Source: Methyloradius sp035460505 (GTDB lineage: Bacteria; Pseudomonadota; Gammaproteobacteria; Burkholderiales; Methylophilaceae). Taken from it: DNA of 17,075 nucleotides. Position numbers and translations under genes: made by a program. The stretch is taken from contig DATHWP010000131.1 of NCBI GenBank assembly GCA_035460505.1, positions 1-17,075 on the forward strand, written 5' to 3'. Below the pieces are notes generated by a model that saw only the letters and a program-made list of their open reading frames with translations, ran no database searches and was not told the DNA's origin. Shown here in pieces: positions 5,660-10,694 of the stretch. Numbering within the stretch: the first letter of the stretch is position 1; each line of letters starts with the position of its first letter.

Positions 5660-7219
5660 ATGTCACAACACAAACCACTGACCAAAGCACAAAAAGCCGC
5701 TGCCATTCTCAGGCTGCAGGATTACCCATCAGCATTTCCACTTGCGCGCTCACTCAAGCGTAAGATTCATTTCAATTTAGGCCCTACCAATTCAGGTAAA
5801 ACCCATGAGGCGCTCGAAGTGTTGTCGCGCGCAGCTTCAGGTGTTTATCTTGCGCCGTTGCGCTTGTTGGCGATGGAGATTCGTGATCGGCTGATGGATG
5901 CAGGCGTGCCTTGCAACCTGATTACGGGCGAAGAACGCAATATCATCCCTGGTGCGCAGCATACGGCGTGCACGGTAGAGATGCTGAACCCTAATCATCA
6001 GGTAGAAGTGGCCATCATTGATGAAATCCAGATGCTACAGGATGAAAGCCGTGGTTATGCTTGGACAGCCGCGCTGGTGGGTGCGCCAGCGAATGATGTA
6101 TTTGTCTGCGGCTCAAACGCAGTCACCGAGCCTTGCTTGCGCTTGATAGAGTCGCTGGGCGAAAGCTATGACATCACCTACATGGAGCGCAAAACACCAC
6201 TGATATTAGAACCCGAGGGCTTGAGCGGCGCACACTACAACCGGCAGAGATTGAGAAAGCAGCTACGCAAAGGTGATGCCGTGATTGCATTCACGCGTAA
6301 AGATGTACTCACATTAAGTGCCAGATTCAGGCTATGGGGCTTTGGCGTTGCCAGCATTTATGGCGCATTATCGCCAGAAGTTCGACGTACGGAAGCGCGC
6401 CGATTCAGTAGCGGAGAGGCTGATATATTAGTCGCGACTGATGCTATCGGCATGGGGCTGAATTTGCCGATACGTCGCGTGGTGTTTTCAGCGGTTGATA
6501 AATTTGATGGCGTTGCCAGCCGCATGCTGAATGCGACTGAAGTGCGGCAGATTGCAGGCCGGGCAGGGCGCTATGGTATTTACCCTACAGGCTATGTCAG
6601 CACGTTTGAGAATGATGAGCTGGTACATATTGAACATATGCTGAGCACTTCTGATGTTGCCACATTAACCAAGCTACCGATTTCTGTGAATCCATTTCAC
6701 GTAGAAACCTTATCCCAAATGCTCAATACTGAGCGCATAGGCGAATTACTGGAGTTTTTTGCCAGCAGTCTTGCTATAGATAGCCCGTTATTCCAGATTG
6801 CAGGCATGCAAGGGCAGGTGGCACAAGGCCATTTAATTGAAGCGCATGCGCCTAATCTCAGTCTTGAGGATAAATTCAGGTTTGCCTGTGCCCCTGTCTC
6901 GTTGGATAAAACACACGAGCGCGATTACTTTGTGACTTGCCTGACCAGCTACGCGCAGGGTAAGCAAAAGCATTTGCCAGCAGACACCTACTGGCTTGAT
7001 TCAACCAGCCCACAGCATTTGGAGCAAGCCGAAGACCTGAGTAAAGATTTAAGTCTCTATGCCTGGCTGGCATTCAAATACCCTGATATTTTTAACCAGA
7101 GCCATTTGTTGCCGGCGCTTCGTAATAGAGTTAGCCGTTATATTGAGCGTGCACTACTCAGGCAGGCTGGCTTTAACGACACATCAAAAGAGCTGATGTA
7201 TTACTCAGGACATCGATAG
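5660..7219 (+). CDS. Suv3-like superfamily 2 RNA helicase
   Basis: A 519-aa helicase. Residues 38-48 (FNLGPTNSGKT) are the Walker A motif in the form typical of Suv3. IIDEIQM (119-125) is Walker B as DEIQ, where DExD/H helicases have DEAD or DEAH. GSNAVTEP (151-158) occupies the motif III region. IYGALSPEVRR (233-243), ATDAIGMGLNLP (259-270) and QIAGRAGRYG (297-306) are motifs IV to VI. The C-terminal 200 residues match the all-helical region that closes over RNA in Suv3. Mitochondrial SUV3 unwinds RNA for degradation with a ribonuclease partner; the bacterial members are less studied. It is monocistronic, with a weak ribosome binding site (CGAG about 9 bases before the ATG). No ribonuclease gene is adjacent. 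Confidence 0.88.
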   Translation: MSQHKPLTKAQKAAAILRLQDYPSAFPLARSLKRKIHFNLGPTNSGKTHEALEVLSRAASGVYLAPLRLLAMEIRDRLMDAGVPCNLITGEERNIIPGAQHTACTVEMLNPNHQVEVAIIDEIQMLQDESRGYAWTAALVGAPANDVFVCGSNAVTEPCLRLIESLGESYDITYMERKTPLILEPEGLSGAHYNRQRLRKQLRKGDAVIAFTRKDVLTLSARFRLWGFGVASIYGALSPEVRRTEARRFSSGEADILVATDAIGMGLNLPIRRVVFSAVDKFDGVASRMLNATEVRQIAGRAGRYGIYPTGYVSTFENDELVHIEHMLSTSDVATLTKLPISVNPFHVETLSQMLNTERIGELLEFFASSLAIDSPLFQIAGMQGQVAQGHLIEAHAPNLSLEDKFRFACAPVSLDKTHERDYFVTCLTSYAQGKQKHLPADTYWLDSTSPQHLEQAEDLSKDLSLYAWLAFKYPDIFNQSHLLPALRNRVSRYIERALLRQAGFNDTSKELMYYSGHR

Positions 7220-7238
7220 TAATCGCTGTTAAAGCCAA

Positions 7239-7436
7239 TTAAGGTGCGCAACAACCAAAATCCCGTTCCGCAGCCACCCAATAATGATGTGGGTGGTTTC
7301 TAAATCCATCTTTCTCGGCTAGTAAATAGGCTTCAGTTTCTATTTTTCGTTGCATCTCCACTTCATATACCCATGGTAATGGGTGGTCAGTCGCTTTAGT
7401 TTTTCTAGATACTCTTTCTGATTTACGTTTTTCCAT
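7239..7436 (-). CDS. DUF2934 small protein
   Basis: A 65-aa protein. The first 18 residues are strongly basic (MEKRKSERVSRKTKATDH). Residues 31-60 (KIETEAYLLAEKDGFRNHPH then HYWVAAERDF) fit the DUF2934 pattern of a helix, a short loop and a helix ending W..AE. A Cys-Cys pair is near the C-terminus (GCCAP). The ribosome binding site AAAGGG is 6 bases before the ATG. It begins 54 bases after the 32-aa miniprotein on the same strand and is probably co-transcribed with it from the FNR-boxed promoter. The DUF2934 function is unknown. The gene ends 19 bases from the convergent helicase. Confidence 0.72.
   Translation of the reverse strand: MEKRKSERVSRKTKATDHPLPWVYEVEMQRKIETEAYLLAEKDGFRNHPHHYWVAAERDFGCCAP
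7274..7296. terminator. Weak hairpin at the 3' end of the DUF2934 gene, possible helicase terminator
   Basis: CCACCCA (7274-7280) pairs with TGGGTGG (7290-7296) around a 9-base loop and is followed by TTTCT on the plus strand. It lies inside the coding sequence of the DUF2934 gene, 55 bases after the helicase stop, and is the only terminator-like element between the two convergent genes. The T tract is short. Confidence 0.35.
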
Positions 7437-7490
7437 TTTTAACCCTTTCTGATTCAGCCGTTGTTAAAACCAATATCGTTTTGTCTGCTA

Positions 7491-7589
7491 TTAGGCAAAA
7501 ATGACTGAGAAGAAGCTGATATAAGACATAACGATTAAAGCGATGACGATTGCCATTGGGAAGTTGTGAAAAGTGAAAATGTTTTTCAT
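7491..7589 (-). CDS. 32-aa single-helix membrane miniprotein under an FNR box
   Basis: A 33-codon frame with TAA stop. The protein starts MKNIFTFHNF and then has one continuous hydrophobic helix from Pro11 to the end (PMAIVIALIVMSYISFFSVI, then FA). It has the size and shape of small subunits or stabilisers of respiratory membrane complexes. GGAG lies 6 bases before the ATG (GGAGACAAG-ATG), and a perfect FNR box (7653-7666) lies 63 bases upstream. The DUF2934 gene follows on the same strand. A 72-codon frame overlapping on this strand (7423-7641) has no such signals and is taken as a shadow. I recognise no family; a partner in low-oxygen respiration is inference from the regulatory site. Confidence 0.7.
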   Translation of the reverse strand: MKNIFTFHNFPMAIVIALIVMSYISFFSVIFA

Positions 7590-7652
7590 CTTGTCTCCAA
7601 TCTGAGATTGCTTGTTGAGGGTTAATCATCAGGCAAAACAAATAAGAGGTTT

Positions 7653-7666
7653 TTGATCTATATCAA
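7653..7666. promoter_or_regulatory. Perfect FNR/ANR box upstream of the membrane miniprotein
   Basis: TTGAT-CTAT-ATCAA matches the FNR consensus TTGAT-N4-ATCAA at all ten positions. Its centre is 70 bases from the miniprotein ATG. A -10-like GATTAA at 7627-7622 on the minus strand would place the start of transcription near 7615, with the box at about -44, close to the -41.5 of class II FNR-activated promoters. It also lies 39 bases beyond the stop of the neighbouring regulator gene, so it does not serve that gene. Confidence 0.75.
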
Positions 7667-7705
7667 TTAACTGATTTATTCGTGATTTTTTACAGACTCA
7701 AGAAA

Positions 7706-8416
7706 TTAACTATTTAAAATACGGTAATAAATTTGCTTATCAGAATGGTAACAACTGCATGCTGCGCGCTCTAAGCCCTCACTATCATGGATTTTCATAT
7801 TGCCGCGACTGTAGCTGATGAGCGATTTTCGCTGTAAGGAGCGCGCTGCTTTAGTGACGCCAACACGGCGTACTCCGAGCATTTGTGCCAGAAATTCTTG
7901 AGTGATGTGAAACTCAGATGAATGCGCGCGATCTCTTGTCATCAATAACCAGCGCGCCATGCGTTCTTCTACCAGATGAAACCGATTGCAGGCAGCGGTT
8001 TGCCCGAGCTGGCGCATGAGTACATATACATATCGCTTTAACTGACGTTCAAGCGATAAACTTTCGCCTAACACTTTTATAAAAGCTGCTCTTTCTATAC
8101 GCAATGCACGCCCTGCACCTTGCACCTGAGAATGAAATGGCGCGATATTCACGCCCAATATTAATGGGAGGCCATACATGCCTTCATTGCCTATCAACCC
8201 TACTTCCAAGCCTGTGCCGCTATCTAATGGCATCACGAGTGAAATGATACTTTCAGTGGGAAAGTAAACATGCTGTATAGGCTCGCCCACTTCACAGAGC
8301 ACGTGTCCCAATACCAGCGTGATTGCTTCACAAGATTCAATCAGGCGTTTTCTGTCCACTCCTGGCAGGCCAGAAAGCAGGTTGTTAGTATCGTCTGTAA
8401 ATCCTAGCGCTGGCAT
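7706..8416 (-). CDS. Crp/Fnr family transcriptional regulator (paralogue A)
   Basis: A 236-aa regulator. Residues 15-120 form the cyclic-nucleotide-binding-like beta roll (GHVLCEVGEPIQHVYFPTES) with a long dimer helix at about 121-160. A winged helix follows, with helix-turn-helix ITQEFLAQMLGVRRVGVTKA (171-190). The frame extends upstream to 8491, but the internal ATG at 8416 has AGGAC 6 bases before it and aligns with the start of paralogue B, so that start is chosen. The phosphate-binding cassette of true CRP (GE...RSxT) is not seen, nor are the N-terminal cysteines of FNR, so the ligand is unknown. The recognition helix (VRRVGVTKA) lacks the E..SR pattern of FNR. The C-terminus has CSCY (220-223), shared with B. 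Confidence 0.85.
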   Translation of the reverse strand: MPALGFTDDTNNLLSGLPGVDRKRLIESCEAITLVLGHVLCEVGEPIQHVYFPTESIISLVMPLDSGTGLEVGLIGNEGMYGLPLILGVNIAPFHSQVQGAGRALRIERAAFIKVLGESLSLERQLKRYVYVLMRQLGQTAACNRFHLVEERMARWLLMTRDRAHSSEFHITQEFLAQMLGVRRVGVTKAARSLQRKSLISYSRGNMKIHDSEGLERAACSCYHSDKQIYYRILNS

Positions 8417-8555
8417 ATTTAAGTCCTTTTTATTTTGGACGCTGCCAGGGTAATAGCGGGTGGTTTGGCAAAGCCGTAAAGATGAGGGCAATCTAAAGTA
8501 GGGCAGACATCATGACGTGTCTGTACGCTGGCACACCTAAGTTTGATCTGTGATG

Positions 8556-8575
8556 TACATAAATTTAGTTATGTA
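8556..8575. promoter_or_regulatory. Perfect inverted repeat TACATAA-N6-TTATGTA between the two regulators
   Basis: Two perfect 7-bp arms flank ATTTAG, giving a 20-base site 140 bases upstream of regulator A. The spacing and two-fold symmetry suit a dimeric Crp/Fnr-type protein. Autoregulation or cross-regulation is inference. Confidence 0.4.
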
Positions 8576-8611
8576 TGGTGTCAGAGAGAACGCAGTGTCT
8601 AAACACCATAC
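8573..8611. repeat. Perfect 9-bp inverted repeat GTATGGTGT...ACACCATAC
   Basis: The arms at 8573-8581 and 8603-8611 are exact reverse complements around a 21-base loop, and the left arm overlaps the neighbouring 20-base palindrome by 3 bases. It lies downstream of regulator B and upstream of A. It could be a hairpin at the end of the B transcript, but no T tract follows on the minus strand. It could also be a second operator. Confidence 0.4.
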
Positions 8612-8706
8612 TCTTTATCTACTAAACAATATGATTATTTGTTGAGGCTGATTGCGTCTTTGCTTTAGCACACTTGCCGTGATGAATTACATGGGGAATT
8701 GAAGAG

Positions 8707-9432
8707 CTAACTCGCGATGACATGCAGCGATGGCAAGAGGCGGTCAAACTCGGTTTTAACGACGGTATAGCATTCACAACTGCGTTTTTCTAAGCTGGGT
8801 CGGTCACGTATTGTGATATGGCCTCGGCTATAGTCAATCAGTCCAGCACGTTGCAGCTTGCCAGCGGCTTCAGTCACGCCTTCACGGCGAACACCGAGCA
8901 TGTTGGCAATCAGTTCCTGCGTCATGCTCAATTTATTGCTAGAGAGGCGATCAAGGCTTAGCAGGAGCCAGCGGCACAATTGCTGTTCCACCGTGTGGTG
9001 GCGGTTGCAGACTGCGGTTTGTGCCATCTGGGTAATGAGTGCTTGTGTATAGCGCAGCAACAGCCGCATGACTGGGCCTGCTCGGCTGAACTCTTCTTTA
9101 AGTAGCGGTGCTTTTAGCCTGTAACCAAAGCCAGCGCTTTGTGTGACTGCACGGCTCGGCGTGGTATCGCCGCCCATAAACAGGGAGATGCCCAGTATGC
9201 CTTCATTGCCCACCACTGCAATTTCAGCGGATGCGCCATTTTCCATCACATAGAGTAGAGAAATGATGGCTGAAGTAGGGAAATATACATGTTTTAGCTG
9301 GCCCCCAGACTCATACAGCACCTCACCTAATGGCATCTCGACCAACTCGAGCATAGGTAAAAGGCGCGTGTATTCGGTTACAGGGAGTGCATCCAGAAGA
9401 TGATTTTGCTTAGGGGAGTGTTGATCGTGCAT
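8707..9432 (-). CDS. Crp/Fnr family transcriptional regulator (paralogue B)
   Basis: A 241-aa paralogue of the neighbouring regulator with the same layout: beta roll at about 15-120 (GEVLYESGGQLKHVYFPTSA; VGNEGILGISLFMGG), dimer helix, then helix-turn-helix MTQELIANMLGVRREGVTEA (170-189). It ends with a CECY motif (219-222) matching CSCY in A. The frame extends to 9465, but the ATG at 9432 aligns with the start of A and is preferred, although its ribosome binding site (GAGA) is modest. It has no FNR-type N-terminal cysteines and no CRP-type cAMP residues. The conserved QTAxCNRxHxVE segment before the HTH is shared by both. Effector and targets are unknown. Confidence 0.85.
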   Translation of the reverse strand: MHDQHSPKQNHLLDALPVTEYTRLLPMLELVEMPLGEVLYESGGQLKHVYFPTSAIISLLYVMENGASAEIAVVGNEGILGISLFMGGDTTPSRAVTQSAGFGYRLKAPLLKEEFSRAGPVMRLLLRYTQALITQMAQTAVCNRHHTVEQQLCRWLLLSLDRLSSNKLSMTQELIANMLGVRREGVTEAAGKLQRAGLIDYSRGHITIRDRPSLEKRSCECYTVVKTEFDRLLPSLHVIAS

Positions 9433-9530
9433 TGGCGTCTCTACAAGGTGTATAAAGAACATCAAACCCCAAAGTAGGGTTAAAGAATCTTCTTATTTTT
9501 ACTGAATGTAGTATAGAACAACATGTCTGG

Positions 9531-9550
9531 TATGTGCGGTAACGCACATA
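9531..9550. promoter_or_regulatory. Perfect palindrome TATGTGCG-GTAA-CGCACATA upstream of regulator B
   Basis: Two perfect 8-bp arms flank GTAA. The site lies 98 bases upstream of the start of regulator B, in the divergent region shared with the 42-aa gene at 9727. As DNA it is a good size for a Crp/Fnr dimer operator. As plus-strand RNA it would be a stable hairpin with a GNRA-class loop (GUAA). The remaining bases of 9433-9726 show no gene. Confidence 0.45.
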
Positions 9551-9726
9551 TGGAGCGATAAAGAATTCAGCTGGGTGCTGTAATTGATAGGTGAGATGGC
9601 GAACAGAGAGTGCATTGAATGAGAAATTAATACTGATTTTAGTGTGCCATACTGTACTTGACCTACCCAACCCAATAATAGTGATGTGTAGCAACCGCTG
9701 AGATCATTTATCCAGGAGTAAAAGTC

Positions 9727-9855
9727 ATGAGTAAAGAACAGAAAAGTAACAAGCTGGAGAAAAAGAAACCGTTACTGACACCTAAAGAGAAAAAGGCTGC
9801 GAAGAAAACTAAGGAAGAATCTAAAGATTTTTTAACGCATGACAAGTCGCGCTAA
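9727..9855 (+). CDS. 42-aa lysine-rich small protein
   Basis: A 43-codon frame with TAA stop, preceded by AGGAG 8 bases before the ATG. The product is MSKEQKSNKLEKKKPLLTPK followed by EKKAAKKTKEESKDFLTHDK and SR. About 14 of 42 residues are Lys and 6 are Glu, with no cysteine, no signal peptide and no hydrophobic segment, so it is likely disordered and may bind nucleic acid. I do not recognise a family. It diverges from regulator B and precedes the YSC84-like gene, with a 15-bp stem-loop between. Confidence 0.68.
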   Translation: MSKEQKSNKLEKKKPLLTPKEKKAAKKTKEESKDFLTHDKSR

Positions 9856-9891
9856 TCATTGATATTGCCCCATGATTAAAACCTGTCTGGA

Positions 9892-9927
9892 CTATGCTTA
9901 GCTTCTCCTACAAGAAGTTAAGCATGG
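9892..9927 (+). repeat. 15-bp stem-loop after the lysine-rich gene
   Basis: Bases 9892-9906 pair with 9913-9927 around the loop CCTACA. The core, ATGCTTAGCTTCT against AGAAGTTAAGCAT, has a single G-T wobble. It lies 36 bases after the stop of the 42-aa gene and 71 bases before the YSC84-like start. No T tract follows, so it is not a standard terminator. It may protect the small mRNA's 3' end or act as a processing site. Confidence 0.5.
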
Positions 9928-9998
9928 ACTGACATCATATGTTCATCTGAGTTACTACAATGAAAGCTCGGAATTCATTAATGATCAAAGGAATTAAC

Positions 9999-10562
9999 AT
10001 GAACAATATTCAACGAAAAGTTCAACACTTACTGCTGATTGCAGTCGCCGCATTTTCTATCACCGCTTTCAGCAATTTTGCCAATGCAGCCACGGCTGAG
10101 GACTTGAATAAAGATGCTGAGCAAGCCTTACAGAAGCTCTATAAAACTAACCCATTTGCAGAAGATGTAGCCAAAAAAGCCAAGGCAATTTTGGTGTTCC
10201 CTAACATCATCAAGGCGGGCCTTGTGTTTGGGGGTAGTTACGGTGAAGGCGTGCTGACTGAAGCTGGAAAAGTGGATGGCTACTACAACTCAGTCTCTGC
10301 TTCATGGGGCTTGCAAGCTGGTGCACAGTCTTATGGTTATGTAGTGTTTCTGATGAACGATAAAGCCGTGAAATACATCCATGAGACTAAGGGCTGGGAA
10401 ATCGGCGTTGGCCCAACAGTCGTGGTTGTGGATGAAGGTGTAGCCAAGAATCTGTCATCTTCTACTTTGAAAGATGATGCTTATGCCTACATTTTCGACC
10501 AGCAAGGCCTGATGGCCAGCTTGAGTATTGAAGGTACGAAGATTTCACACATTAAGCGTTAA
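9999..10562 (+). CDS. YSC84/SYLF-domain lipid-binding periplasmic protein
   Basis: A 187-aa protein. The ATG at 9999 is chosen because AAAGGA lies 6 bases upstream and a proper signal peptide follows (basic MNNIQRK, hydrophobic 11-24, cut after ANA at 30). A longer frame from 9960 lacks these. The mature part fits the SYLF (YSC84) domain: a helical start (DLNKDAEQALQKLYKTNP), KAKAILVFPNIIKAGLVFGG, then YGEGVL, YYNSVSASWGLQAGAQSYGY and GVGPTVVVVDEG. Proteins of this family bind phospholipids and are often stress-induced and exported. The gene ends in a terminator just before the xfp promoter. Confidence 0.83.
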   Translation: MNNIQRKVQHLLLIAVAAFSITAFSNFANAATAEDLNKDAEQALQKLYKTNPFAEDVAKKAKAILVFPNIIKAGLVFGGSYGEGVLTEAGKVDGYYNSVSASWGLQAGAQSYGYVVFLMNDKAVKYIHETKGWEIGVGPTVVVVDEGVAKNLSSSTLKDDAYAYIFDQQGLMASLSIEGTKISHIKR

Positions 10563-10578
10563 GCAACCCTGTAATTCT

Positions 10579-10613
10579 GCCGCACTGGATTAGCCTCAAT
10601 CCATGCGGCTTTG
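10579..10613 (+). terminator. Terminator of the YSC84-like gene
   Basis: GCCGCA-C-TGGATT (10579-10591) pairs with AATCCATGCGGC (10598-10609), a 12-bp stem with one bulged C and loop AGCCTC, followed by TTT. The short T run merges into the FNR box of the next promoter, so termination and the new start are packed together. Confidence 0.6.
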
Positions 10614-10624
10614 ACGTATATCAA
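10611..10624. promoter_or_regulatory. FNR/ANR box upstream of xfp
   Basis: TTGAC-GTAT-ATCAA matches TTGAT-N4-ATCAA at nine of ten positions. A -10-like TATTAA is at 10644-10649, which puts the start of transcription near 10656 and the box centre at about -39 to -41, as in class II FNR-activated promoters. The leader before ATG 10695 would be about 40 bases. This predicts low-oxygen induction of xfp-ackA; direct evidence is the motif and spacing only. Confidence 0.72.
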
Positions 10625-10694
10625 TATGTTGTAAGCTGCATCATATTAAGGTTAGCTTCATCTTAAGCTTGTAATCAATACAAGGGAGGCCTAT

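Noticed and set aside
7423..7641. 72-codon leftward open frame overlapping the miniprotein
   Set aside because: Different frame from the 32-aa gene, no ribosome binding site, and composition unlike a protein.
9410..9694. 94-codon leftward open frame over the start of regulator B
   Set aside because: Overlaps the regulator start and the palindrome, with many Cys/His/Tyr residues typical of non-coding translation and no ribosome binding site.
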